Assembly: GCA_951804985.1 (NCBI GenBank)
Contig: OX638131.1
Location: 104,986,464 to 105,050,463, forward strand
Origin: Dryomyza anilis
Taxonomy: Eukaryota; Arthropoda; Insecta; Diptera; Dryomyzidae
Direction of reading: 5' to 3'
DNA: 64,000 bases
In this document: positions 23,785 through 35,097 of the stretch, in pieces
Layout: every line of letters starts with the position of its first letter
How positions within the stretch are numbered: the stretch's first letter is position 1
The notes under the pieces: model-generated
Databases searched by the model: none
The model's input: only the letters and a program-made list of their open reading frames with translations
Told to the model about the DNA's origin: nothing
Program-made: the position numbers and the translations under genes

Positions 23785-25665
23785 AAGTTTTAGTGTGGTG
23801 GGTTTTAATGTAGTTAGTTTCGGTGTAGTGAGTTTAGATGTGGTGACTTTTGGAGTGGTGAGTTTAATTGTGGTTAGTTTTGGTGTGGTGAGTTTTAGTG
23901 TGGTGAATTTGAGTGTGGTGAGTTTAAGTGTGGTGTTTTTAAGTGTGGTGAGTTTTAGTGTGGTCAATTATAGTGTGGTGGGTTTTAGTGTGGTGAATTT
24001 TAATGTGGCGTGTTTTAATGTGGCGTGTTTTAGTGTAGCGAGTTTTAGTGTGGTGAATTTTATAGTGGTGAGTTTTAGTGTGATGAATTTTAATGTGATG
24101 AATTTTATTGTGGTGAGTTTTAGTGTAGTGAATTTTAGGGTGGTGAGTTTTAGTGTGGTTAATTATAGAGTGGTGGGTTTTAGTGTGGTGAATTTTAGTG
24201 CGGGGAGTTTTAGTGTGGTAAGTTTTAGTGTATCGAAATTTGAGTGCAGTGAGTTTTAATGTGGTGAGTTTAAAAGTGGTGAATTTTAATGTGGTGAAAT
24301 TTTAGTGTAGTGAGTTTTAGTGTGGTGAGTTTTAGTGTGGTGAGTTTTAGTGTGGTGAGTTTTAGTGTGGTGAATTTTAGTGTGGTGAGTTTTAGTGTGG
24401 TGAGTTTATGTGTGGTGAGTTTTAGTGTGGTGAGTTTTTGTGTGGTGAGTTTTAGTGTGGTGAGTTTTAGTGTGGTGAGTTTTTAAGTGGTGAGTTTTAG
24501 TGTGGTGAGTTTTAGTGTGGTGAGTTTTAGTGTAGTGAGTTTTAGTGTGGTGAGTTTTTGTGTGGTGAGTTTTAGTGTGGTGAGTTTTAGTGTGGTGAGT
24601 TTTAGTGTGGTGAGTTTAAGTGTGGTGAGTTTTAGTGTGGTGAATTTAAGTGTGGTGAGTTTTAGTGTGCTGAGTTTTTGTGTGGTGAGTTTTTAAGTGG
24701 TGAGTTTTAGTGTGGTGAGTTTTAGTGTGGTGAGTTTTAGTGTGGTGAATTTTAATGTGGAGAAATTTTAGTGTGGTGAGTTTTAGTGTGGTGAATTTTA
24801 GTGTGGTGAGTTTTAGTGTGGTGAAATTTTAGTGTGGTGGGTTTTAGTGTCTTGAGTTTAAGTGTGGTGAGTTTTAGTGTGGTGAATTTTAGTGTGGTGA
24901 GTTTTAGTGTGGTGAGTTTTTGTGTGGTGAGTTTTAGTGTGGTGAGTTTTAGTGTGGTGAGTTTTAGTGTGATGAGTTTAAGTGTGGTGAGTTTTAGTGT
25001 GGTGAGTTTTTGTGTGGTGAGTTTTTGTGTGGTGAGTTTTAGTGTGGTGAGTTTTTAAGTGGTGAGTTTTAGTGTGGTGAGTTTTAGTGTGGTGAGTTTT
25101 AGTGTGGTGAGTTTTAGTGTGGTGAATTTTAGTGTGGTGAGTTTTAGTGTGGTGAGTTTTTGTGTGGTGAGTTTTAGTGTGGTGAGTTTTAGTGTGGTGA
25201 GTTTTAGTGTGGTGAGTTTTAGTGTGGTGAGTTTAAGTGTGGTGAGTTTTAGTGTGCTGAGTTTTTGTGTGGTGAGTTTTAGTGTGGTGAGTTTTAGTGT
25301 GGTGAATTTTAGTGTGGTGAGTTTTAGTGTGGTGAGTTTTAGTGTGGTGAGTTTTTGTGTGGTGAGTTTTAGTGTGGTGAGTTTTTGTGTGGTGAGTTTT
25401 AGTGTGGTGAGTTTTAGTGTGGTGAGTTTAAGTGTGGTGAGTTTTAGTGTGCTGAGTTTTTCTGTGGTGAGTTTTAGTGTGGTGAGTTTTAGTGTGGTGA
25501 GTTTTTAAGTGGTGAGTTTTAGTGTGGAGAGTTTTAGTGTGGTGAGTTTTAGTGTGGTGAATTTTAGTGTGGTGGGTTTTAGTGTGGTTAATTTAAGGGT
25601 GAATTTTAGAGTGGTGAGTTTTAGTTTGGTTAGTTTTAGTGTGGTGAGTTTGTTTTTCTTTCCTT
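23785..25665 (+). repeat. 15-bp minisatellite gttttagtgtggtga, copy 1
   Basis: About 125 units of a 15-bp G/T-rich repeat. The left third is diverged (aattttaatgtgg, gtttaagtgtgg variants). The right part is nearly homogeneous with recurring higher-order patterns, such as gtttttgtgtggtga every few units and single gtttttaagtggtga units about every 340-590 bp. Confidence 0.97.
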
Positions 25666-25794
25666 TTTTTGTTTTTCATTTAGTTTGGATTGTGGTTTTA
25701 TGTGATTGGTTTTGTTTTTGTATTTTTGCTTTTGTTTTGTGTTGTGCTTTTGCTTTTTTGTTTTTATTTTTTTTTTTGTATTTGAGTTTTTTGT

Positions 25795-26528
25795 TTCATG
25801 TTCGTTGCTGGTGAAAGTGCCGAGTTATATCGTGTTTAGGTTGCATGGGAGGTGCCACGCCTCTTTGCCCAATCCCGCCCATATATAGCCTATCATTCCT
25901 TCCAGGCCATACCGCATCTGTGGTAAAAATTTCAAGACAATCGGATCAGCCGTTTAGACGGCGAAGCGGAACAAACATGATTGCTTTTGTTTTTGTATTT
26001 TTGCTTTTGTTTTGTTTTGTGCTTTTGGTTTTTTGTTTTTAATTTTTTTTTGTGTATTTGAGTTTTTTGTTTCATGTTCGTTGCTGGTGAAAGTGCCGAG
26101 TTATATCGTATTGAAAGTTTAGGTTGTATGGGAGGTGCCACGCCTCTTTGTCCAATCCCGCCCATATATAGCCTATCATTCCTTCCAGGCCATACCGCAT
26201 ATGTGGTAAAAATTTCAAGAAAATCGGATCAGCCGTTTAGACGGAGAAGCGGAACAAACGTGATTGCTTTTGCTTTTGTATTTTTGCTTTTGTTTTGTGC
26301 TTTTGTTTTTTTGTTTTTAAATTTTTTTTTGTATTTGAGTTCTATGTTTCATGTTCGTTGCTGGTGAAAGTGCCGAGTTATATCGTATTGAAAGTTTAGG
26401 TTGTATGGGAGGTGCCACGCCTCTTTGTCCAATCCCGCCCATATATAGCCTATCATTCCTCCCAGACCATACCGCATCTGTGGTAAAAATTTCAAGGAAA
26501 TCGGATCAGCCGTTTAGACGGAGAAGCG
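25795..26528 (+). repeat. Three tandem ~275-bp modules, copy 1
   Basis: Modules begin near 25795, 26070 and 26347. Each runs through 'gtttcatgttcgttgctggt', 'gggaggtgccacgcctcttt', 'cccgcccatatatagcctat' and 'aatcggatcagccgtttaga' to 'gcggaacaaac'. The first two are followed by 'tgattgcttttg' and a T-rich run. The third passes into the acaaacgt tail. Confidence 0.95.
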
Positions 26529-26624
26529 GAACAAACGTACAAACGTACAAACGGACAAACGTACAAACGTACAAACGTACAAACGTACAAACGTACAAAC
26601 GTACAAACGTACAAACGAACAAAC
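26529..26624 (+). repeat. (ACAAACGT)n tail, copy 1
   Basis: About 12 units of an 8-bp tandem, with one gg variant near 26552. Confidence 0.95.
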
Positions 26625-27004
26625 AGATTTATTATATTAACTAGCTGGACCCGTGCACGACTCGTGCCAAGATTTTCTGAATTCAAAGATATGGAGCGAT
26701 TTTATTAATATAAAAAACATTTTTTTATTATTGATATGAGGGGCCCGTGCTTAGCTGTTGAAATTTTTTTATTCGTTTTATAAATGTGGTAACCAAATAA
26801 TTCTCCGCCAAAACAACTTTTCTCAAAGACAATTTTTTCTCAGACTGCGCTTCTCCGCAGAATTATTCTCAGTAGAAATCTTCCCGTAAAATCCACATAG
26901 AACGCTTTCCCGTAGAATTCTCAACGTAGAATTCATCCCGGTAGAATTGTTCCCGGTAGAATTCTTTCCTGTAGAATTCTTCCCCGTAGAGTTTTTCCCA
27001 GTAG

Positions 27005-28160
27005 AAGTTTTAGAGTGGTGGGTTTTAATGTAGTAAGTTTCGGTGTAGTGAGTTTAGATGTGGTGAATTTTGGAGTGGTGAGTTTAATTGTGGTTAGTTT
27101 TGGTGTGGTGAGTTTTAATGTGGTGAGTTTTAGTGTGGTGAATTTGAGTGTGGTGAGTTTAAGTGTGGTGTTTTTAAGTGTGGTGAGTTTTAGTGTGGTC
27201 AATTATAGTGTGGTGGGTTTTAGTGTGGTGAATTTTATTGTGGTGAGTTTTAGTGTGATGAATTTTAATGTGATGAATTTTATTGTGGTGAGTTTTAGTG
27301 TAGTGAATTTTAGGGTGGTGAGTTTTAGTGTGGTTAATTATAGTGCGGTGGGTTTTAGTGTGGTGAATTTTAGTGCGGTGAGTTTTAGTGTGGTAAGTTT
27401 TAGTGTATCGAAATTTGAGTGTAGTGAGTTTTAATGTGGTGAGTTTAAAAGTGGTGAATTTTAATGTGGTGAAATTTTAGTGTAGTGAGTTTTAGTGTGG
27501 TGAGTTTTAGTGTGGTGAAATTTTAGTGTGGTGAGTTTTAGTGTGTTCAATTTTAGTGTGTTGAATTTTTGTGTGGTGAGTTTTAGTGTGGTGAGTTTAA
27601 TTGTGGTGAGTTTTAGTGTGGTAAGTTTTAGTGTGGTGAGTTTTGGTATGGTGAGTTTAAATGTGGTGAGTTTTAGTGTTGTGAATTTTAGTGCGGTGAG
27701 TTTGAGTGTGGCGACTTTTGGGTATAGTGAGTTTTAGTGTGGTGAGTTTTAGTGTGATGTGTTTTAATGTGGAGAAATTTTAGTGTGGTGAGTTTTAGTG
27801 TGGTGAATTTTTGTGTGGTGAGTTTTAGTGTGGTGAAATTTTAGTGTGGTGGGTTTTAGTGTGGTGAGTTTAAGTGTGGTGAGTTTTAGTGTGGTGAGTT
27901 TTAGTGTGGTGAGTTTTAGTGTGGTGAGTTTTTGTGTGGTGAGTTTTAGTGTGGTGAGTTTTAGTGTGGTGAGTTTTTAAGTGGTGAGTTTTAGTGTGGT
28001 GAGTTTTAGTGTGGTGAGTTTTAGTGTGGTGAATTTTAGTGTGGTGAGTTTTAGTGTGGTGAATTATAGTGTGGTGGGTTTTAGTGTGGTTAATTTAAGG
28101 GTGAATTTTAGTGTGGTGAGTTTTAGTTTGGTTAGTTTTAGTGTGGTGAGTTTGTTTTTC
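27005..28160 (+). repeat. 15-bp minisatellite gttttagtgtggtga, copy 2
   Basis: The same unit as in copy 1. The first ~430 bp correspond unit by unit with the start of the copy 1 array, then the two diverge in unit order and number. Confidence 0.97.
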
Positions 28161-28304
28161 TTTTTCTTTCCTTTTTTTGTTTTTCATTTAGTTTGGATTG
28201 TGGTTTTATGTGATTGGTTTTGTTTTTGTATTTTTGCTTTTGTTTTGTGTTGTGCTTTTGCTTTTTTGTTTTTATTTTTTTTTTTTTGTATTTGAGTTTT
28301 TTGT

Positions 28305-29120
28305 TTCATGTTCGTTGCTGGTGAAAGTGCCGAGTTATATCGTGTTTAGGTTGCATGGGAGGTGCCACGCCTCTTTGCCCAATCCCGCCCATATATAGCC
28401 TATCATTCCTTCCAGACCATACCGCATCTGTGGTAAAAATTTCAAGACAATCGGATCAGCCGTTTAGACGGAGAAGCGGAACAAACGTGATTGCTTTTGT
28501 TTTTGTATTTTTGCTTTTGTTTTGTTTTGTGCTTTTGGTTTTTTGTTTTTAATTATTTTTGTGTATTTGAGTTTTTTGTTTCATGTTCGTAGCTGGTGAA
28601 AGTGCCGAGTTATATCGTATTGAAAGTTTAGGTTGTATGGGAGGTGCCACGCCTCTTTGTCCAATCCCGCCCATATATAGCCTATCATTCCTTCCAGACC
28701 ATACCGCATCTGTGGTAAAAATTTCAAGAAAATCGGATCAGCCGTTTAGACGGAGAAGCGGAACAAACGTGATTGCTTTTGCTTTTGTATTTTTGATTTT
28801 GTTTTGTTTTGTGCTTTTGTTTTTTTGTTTTTAAATTTTTTTGTGTATTTGAGTTTTTTGTTTCATGTTCGTAGTTGGTGAAAGTGCCGAGTTATTTCGT
28901 ATTGAATGTTTAGGTTGTATGGGAGGTGCCACGCCTCTTTGTCCAATTCCGCCCATATATAGCCTATCATTCCTTCCAGACCATACCGCATCTGTGGTAA
29001 AAATTTCAAGGAAATCGGATCAGCCGTTTAGACGGAGAAGCGGAACAAACGTACAAACGTACAAACGTACAAACGTACAAACGTACAAACGTACAAACGT
29101 ACAAACGTACAAACGAACAA
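28305..29120 (+). repeat. Three tandem modules and (ACAAACGT)n tail, copy 2
   Basis: Modules near 28305, 28577 and 28860, then acaaacgt units at about 29044-29120. The sequence and order match copy 1. Confidence 0.93.
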
Positions 29121-29149
29121 ACAGATTTATTATATTAATAGGATAGGAT

Positions 29150-30690
29150 AGGATATGATGAATGTCTGGTAACTCTTGGCCACCGCATTTCACTGCCTGT
29201 GGGATATATTTCATTCAATGTCTACGACACATAAATTTACATGATTTTCGAATATCAATCGATGCGTTTTTCACATTGTTATATTAAATATGTTGATTTG
29301 ATTTGTTTAAATTTTAGTTGTTGCTGTTGGTTGTTATAGCCATGGCTGATCGTGTTGTTGAGTTGGTTATTTATTGACGTTTTATTTGTTAGCGCATTTA
29401 TTGCTTTCAAATTGTTTGAAAATTGCTGGCGCCTAGTGTATGCGCCTCAATGCATTTTTGGTTTTGATTTTCTTATTGATTTGAATTTTGACATATTGGT
29501 ATTTGGTATTCCCAACACATAAATCAAGGGTAAAATATTTATTTTTTATTAGTTTTATATGCTGTATAAAAAATAGATTTTATTGGCATTAACAACACTT
29601 TTGAATTTTATATCGATTTGAATATTTCCTATCAATTGGATATCTGTATACCTCATTTGAATTCTATCAGATTAAACTGCGTTTGATACATCATATTATG
29701 TTTTATCACAAAAATACTTTCTAATCAGAATTTAGAACTAATTTATCTTTAAAATTGCTTACCTTAGAAAACAGTGTTGCAGGTGTGAAAAATCAAAAGA
29801 AAATTTAAAATGCGAAATTTTCTTAAAATTTGATGTTAATTAATATGTCATGTCCAAAGAAAATATATAAGTGTTTGGAATCATTGAAAAGAATAAATTT
29901 TAAGGAATCTATGTGGCGAATATAAAGATAATATGTATATAGTTTCTGAACACTTTTTTTTTGAAAAAGAAGAAAAAGATATAAAATAATAATATTGCTA
30001 AAATAACTTTAAATTTAATTAAATATATCTAAATAAATATTAACCTTATCATAATGGAACTTTTACCAAATATATACTAATTTTATGTACTTTTGCTTTA
30101 TTAAAACATTTTAGGAATATATATATATTATAAAGTGTGACATAACGGTTTTAATCTAAGTCGCTTCAAAAATAAGTATTTTTAGAAAAAATGCTGTCCT
30201 GCACATATACTTCGCCGGGCAAAAAATAAGTGAGATTAAAAAATACCTAGAAATAATTCTTCCTTAATATTGCTAACTTAAATTTTGACTTTGGACTTTG
30301 CAAACTTTTCTGCAGGGAGTTAACTTTGACCAGTGTTGTTTGATAAGTTAAATATATTTTGGTTAATTTTTATCGTTTAAAAGATCCTCAATAATGTTAT
30401 CTATCAAAAAATATAAGAAAAGTACATGTTTCAATTTTCCAAAAAAAAAAAATAACAAAAAAATTGGAAAAACAAATTTTTGACTTTAAAATGTTATATT
30501 TACTAAACCACTGGAGATATTTAAAAACGGTTTTTCGTTTATGATTGGTATTAATTTGTTATAAAAGTCTCATAAAAATATTTCGATTTCATGATAAAAT
30601 GTACAATCTATGTACAAATATGTAAAGTTTTCAAAAAATGAAAAAAAAAAAAAATAATGTTCAAAAGCTAAAGAAGATAAAGAAGATACA
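29150..30690. other. A+T-rich intergenic spacer
   Basis: No gene, RNA or clear repeat unit was recognised. A short ggata run sits at 29139-29155. Confidence 0.45.
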
Positions 30691-31579
30691 GGGGCGAATG
30701 TGCAATTTTTGACATTTGCGTTTTTTTACATTTTTGAATGTAGTTTTTCCTCAAGTATACTGTGCTAAAATCACGTTGGAAATATCTAGCCACAAAAGTC
30801 AAAACCAAAAGGGCGAATTTGAAAAATTAAAAATCTTGCCATGCCAAAAGGGCGAATCTTTCCTTTTTCGCCATAACTATTTATTGGTACGAGATAAAAT
30901 AGTAATGTAAAGGCATTTATTATTTGTTTTTAAAACACCTATCGATCTGCATCATTAATTAAAAATATTTTGTCAAACATTAACTTGCCATTTGTTATTT
31001 GCAGGAAAAAAAGTTTGGTAAAATAAATAGTTATGGCGAAAAAGGAAAAATTCGCCCTTTTGGCATGACAAGATTTTCAATTTTTCGAATTTCTTCGTTT
31101 TTTTGCTATAGCTTTTTATTCGTGCAAGATGAAATAGTAGTTTAAAGGTATTAGTTGTCTGTTTTTAAAGCATCTATCGATTGGCATCATTATTTAAATT
31201 TGCCAAAAAAATGTTCCTTCAAATAACAAATGACAAATTAATGTTTAGCAAAATATTTTTAAATAATGATGCCAATAGATAGGTGCTTTAAAAACAAACA
31301 ATTAATTCCTTTACATCATTATTTTATTTTGAGCCAATAAAAAGTTATAGCAAAAAAAACAAAAATATTTGCGTTTTGGTCAGGATATAGCCTCACAAAA
31401 TTCGTATTTATAATTCAGTAAATTGTCCGAATCAAAAGATATTTTATATACGTTAAATAATTCATGAATAAACCAAAATAACAAAAAAAAATGAAAAAAA
31501 CTAAATTTTTCTAATTTTTAAAGCACTTCAAACTTTAAAATTTGATTTCCCAACATTTTTATAAATGCACATTCGCCCC
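30691..31579. mobile_element. Foldback element with GGGGCGAATGTGCA ends
   Basis: Terminal inverted repeat GGGGCGAATGTGCA at 30691-30704 and its complement at 31566-31579. The interior folds back twice. 'catgccaaaagggcgaatct' with 'tttcgccataactatttatt' (near 30840-30885) is complemented at 31024-31072. 'gctatagctttttatt...catctatcgattggcatcatt' (31100-31195) is complemented at 31262-31350. The motif (attcgcccttttggca) also occurs in a partial, inverted relative at 49.0-50.5 kb. No coding region. Confidence 0.8.
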
Positions 31580-32176
31580 TTTGGCATGACAGTGACGATA
31601 TTTTCTCAAGTATGTACATTTTCTTTAGATCTTAATATAAACTTTTCAAAATCGGATAACTTTTGTATTTTTTTCAACTTTACTGATTTTTATCTCCATA
31701 TCGATTCAAGATACAAACTTGAAAACTTAAGTTCTATCGATAATTCTCTATACAACATTTTTTTAATTTTTAAAATCTGTTAAGTGGTATCGAAAATAAT
31801 GAATTTCGCCCGATTTAAGAGCTGAATCGCAAGAGTAGGATCAATTTTTGGTTGACGCCATGCAACATCTTTGAAGTAGGGTGTTACAGTGAGGTGCTAT
31901 TACCGAATGTCGTTTTTGTATATTGCTATTCTTAATAAACTGTTTAATTGATAAATATTATGTTTATATATTTTTTATTAATATGTATGTCCTGCTTTAT
32001 ACTTTTGAAATAATGGTCACCAGACGTAAAATATAAAAAAATGTTATATGTTTTTATCTTTACTACTTCCTTTTTAAATGCATGTTTTAAGTTTAATTAT
32101 TCCTATATCAAGAATTAAAATAGTACATTTATATAAAATTTATTTATAAAAAAAAACACAAAATTCGTGATAAGGA
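31580..32176. other. A+T-rich spacer 3' of the Toll-like locus
   Basis: Nothing recognised. Confidence 0.4.
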
Positions 32177-32182
32177 TTTATT
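32177..32182 (-). terminator. Candidate polyA signal of the Toll-like locus
   Basis: AATAAA on the minus strand about 130 nt past the stop codon at 32315. Confidence 0.4.
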
Positions 32183-32314
32183 GCACTTTTATTTAGTATT
32201 CGTTCAAATTCGCTTTTGTTAAATTCTTTTATGATCTTATTTTAATATACGTTCAAATCCCGTTTTGCAAAATTTAAAGGTCGAGATTTGTTCAGAACTC
32301 AATAAGTTTTAGCT

Positions 32315-34354
32315 TCATCTAAGTTCAATGTCATCACTGACCGGTTGAACTATTCTTGGATGAGGCATTGCATAGCGCAACTTATCCATAAACTGTGGGT
32401 CACCCCATTCTAAATAAGTGGTCGTCCGCAGATACGCATTCAGATCTTTATTATAGCTTTTCATTTCCTTTAACTTCCCATATATGACAAGGATAACAAG
32501 GATAACCGACTGATGGGCATGGCAAAACTCAATACGTCCCCATGTTGATTGCGAAAAGTTCGGCGATAGCACCACAATGGTGCGCTTGGAATCGTCGATA
32601 GAACGCACAATCTGACCTACCAGCCAGTCACGCGCATGAATACATAGTTCAAATCCGGTCCATTCTCCAATGGTAACATTAGATTTCTGACAACGAAGTC
32701 CTCGTCTTTGTGTGAATATGCAATAAATGCGTCGTACTTTCGGTTTTGGTCGACTTCATTCTCTGTGATACAGCACATGCAAATATTACGTGAATACATC
32801 CAGATCTTTATCTCGAGATTGTATTTGTAGAGAAGCCCAATAGAGAGACCCACAAGAAAGGCGATCACTCCAATGCATGTAAGAATAATCGGCTGTGGGT
32901 CATGGCAAAATGTATTTAAATTGATCTTGTGAATTTTCTTCGTATGCGATATATCATCACATGATATATTATTATAGTCGAGGACTCGTTCCAGATTTTC
33001 CTGAAGAAATGGTGAAAATGTTCTCAAATGATTACACTCGCAAGACCACGGATTGCCGGATAATGCCAATTTAAGGGCTGTTTTATGAAGAGCATCGATG
33101 ACATCACTGCTCAAGAGCTTCAAATTGTTGTCTGATAAATTCAGAAATTGCAAACCTTGTGGTATTTTATCTAACATAATACTCGAGATATTATTTCCTG
33201 CCAAATGTATTTTTGTCATATTTTCAATGCCTGGTATATAGCTCAACCTGAGTTCCGTTAACTGATTTTCTTCCATGTAAAACTCGGTCTTATTCAGCTC
33301 AAGACCATGTAGCAAATGTTTAGATTTATAATCAGTGATTTCCAAAGAAAACGGTGTTTGTTCACTATTGCTAAAATTATTATGTTTCAAGTTCAATTCG
33401 ACCAAACGACTCTGATCATTTATCAGTGTAAATGGCAGCTCCCTGATATAATTATATGAAGGATCTATTTTTTCTATAGCACTTGAGTTAGCAAACAAAT
33501 CGCCATTGTGTAACTTTGGTAAATTTGCAAATAATGCTGCAGATAACGTCACAAATTCATTGTGTGACAAGTCCAAAATGCGCAATTCTTTATTTCTATC
33601 AAACCATTTTTCTGCAATATTGTTTAAATTATTATCTTTCAAATTCAATTCAGTTAAATGTAACTGATCCTGTAATAGTATAAATGGCAAATGTTTGATT
33701 TTATTATATGAAAGAACAATTTTTTCAATAGCACTTGAGTTAGCAAACAAATCATCAGGTAGGTCCTCCAGATCACAATTTGTTATCATTACTTCTCGTA
33801 GATTTGGAAAATTTGCTAATAACGCTGCAGATAGTGATACTTTATGATAATCTAAATAAAATATCTCCAATTTCTTATTTCTAGCGAAAAATTCTTGTGA
33901 TAAATTTTGAATTTTATATTCCGGTTCTCCAAATAAATCATTTGGAATTGTTGAATTTAGAGACTTCGTGTATATGATAATCAGCTTTTTTAAATCTATT
34001 AATCCGTCCACATGATGATGGTTCAAGAATGTCACGTTATCTATTCTCAACTTTTTCTGACGAAACTCAATTCCTAGTGTAATCTTCAAAAAGTTGGAAA
34101 ATGGCATTTTTGTCAAGCAAGAATTGGAGATAATAACTGATGTGTAACTACCAAGCGCTAAATCTGCCCACATTTTGTTAAAGTCATTTGTAGTGCACAT
34201 TATACGATCACATTCTATAATAAGTTCAAAATCATTTTCGGACGTTCCATCCTGAAATAGAGCGCCTTCACATTCATCGTAGGCACATCTTACGATATCT
34301 TCGTAACATTTGCAGTATCGAGAGTTTTTGATAATTTCCTCGCAATCATTCTCT
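32315..34354 (-). pseudogene. Toll-family receptor, main exon, frameshifted in the TIR domain
   Basis: This is a Toll-type innate immune or developmental receptor. From the N-terminal side: a cysteine-rich start (34354-34200), LRRs (residues about 95-365 counted from the Met at 34200) with repeats like AIEKIVLSYNKIKHLPF and LTELNLKDNNLN, an LRR-C-terminal cap (NPWSCECNHL, Cys 387/389/414/432), a transmembrane helix (about 438-458, IILTCIGVIAFLVGLSIGLL) and a TIR starting KYDAFIAYSHKDEDF (489). After ENGPD (about 32650, a TTT run on the minus strand) the frame shifts by one base. The TIR continues in another frame with ELCIHARDWLVG, SKRTIVVLSPNFSQSTWGRIEF and TYLEWGDPQFMDKLRYAMPHPR to a stop at 32315. 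Against fly Toll the BB loop lacks about five residues, and NLPKLHN-GDLFANSSAIEK suggests a lost LRR half. It lacks the middle cysteine module of fly Toll, as in shorter paralogues. An acceptor TTTTGTAG precedes 34354. Probable pseudogene; a sequencing error at the T run is the alternative. Confidence 0.85.
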
Positions 34355-34387
34355 ACAAAATATGCTTTTTATATTCGGCAGCATATA

Positions 34388-34816
34388 CCCTAGTAGAAAT
34401 TTGCCCGATGCGCAATCGGGAAATGATCGGGTTTTCGTTGGGTAAGTCCTATTAGAAAAAATATGATCATTGCCTTTGCATGCCCTTATCATGCTTACCA
34501 TACCAGGGTTTGCATTATCAAAATAGTCAATGTTCCTGATCATAGCTACATTATTTGTTCCTCATAACGAAATGACATCAGACAATGATCGAGATTTAAT
34601 GAGAGAAACCCTATTATGCTCGGGCTCTGACAAGGCAATTGTCGGGTAAATAATAAAATGGGGAATTGCCCGATCAGTACATGATCATGGCCTGAGGTCA
34701 GTACATGATCAGGACACTGCGTTACAAGGACATTATGGGCCTCGTCAAATCCCGATCATCTCAAATAATGACATGATCACTTCATGACCATGGCCCTACC
34801 AAAATTTCTACTAGGG
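34388..34816. mobile_element. 429-bp MITE with CCCTAGTAGAAATTT ends
   Basis: A perfect 15-bp terminal inverted repeat CCCTAGTAGAAATTT lies at 34388-34402 and in complement at 34802-34816. It is flanked on both sides by TATA (34384-34387 and 34817-34820), fitting a TA or TATA target duplication. The inside is more G+C-rich than the flanks and carries many tgatca/atgatc words. No coding region. It lies in the putative first intron of the Toll-like gene. Confidence 0.85.
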
Positions 34817-35097
34817 TATAAAGTAATAATTATTTTTATTGCATTATTTTACATTTCCACTTTTTTACACTTTTAATGACGGCTGCTATGGTTAAATATA
34901 AATATCGTTGAATATAATACCGAGCAATTGAAATCAAATTTAAACTGGTTGGTTTCATGCGCGACGAGCATCTGGAGATTAAATTTGTCAAGAATTTTAA
35001 AATTAAAGTCTTTTTTGAGAAACCATATCAGGAATACCAACAGTGTTTTTTTAGTTTTTTGATAAGTATAACTAACAATAAATAAAAAAACAATTAC

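Larger units (their letters stand above)
23421..26640 (+). mobile_element. Composite 'CTAGCTGG' element, copy 1 (~3.2 kb)
   Basis: The head is ctagctggacccgtgcacga. The order inside is: unique head (23421-23640), degenerate 'cgtagaattcttccc' repeats (about 23640-23780), a ~1.9-kb 15-bp minisatellite (23785-25665), T-rich spacer, three ~275-bp modules (to about 26528), and an 8-bp acaaacgt tandem tail ending agatttattatattaa. There is no reverse transcriptase or transposase. Long open frames that read as repeated VVSFS are by-products of a 15-bp unit with no stop codon. The final module ('aaatcggatcagccgtttag' plus acaaac tail) resembles tails of non-autonomous retroelements seen in insects, but I cannot fix the superfamily. 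Confidence 0.85.
26641..29141 (+). mobile_element. Composite 'CTAGCTGG' element, copy 2 (~2.5 kb)
   Basis: It starts directly after the tail of copy 1 with no spacer. The head, 'cgtagaattc' block, 15-bp array, three modules and acaaacgt tail are in the same order as copy 1 and nearly identical outside the array. It is shorter because the 15-bp array (about 27005-28160) has fewer units. The tail ends agatttattatattaata at about 29141. Confidence 0.85.

Noticed and set aside
23795..25508. Long plus-strand reading frames of repeated VVSFS, and minus-strand LTTLK repeats
   Set aside because: They are translations of a 15-bp tandem repeat without stop codons. The same array reads open on both strands, and there is no start context, domain or codon bias.
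26529..26624. CRISPR-like array (regular short repeats)
   Set aside because: The 8-bp units are contiguous with no unique spacers, and the DNA is from an insect nuclear genome. It is a tandem tail of a mobile element.
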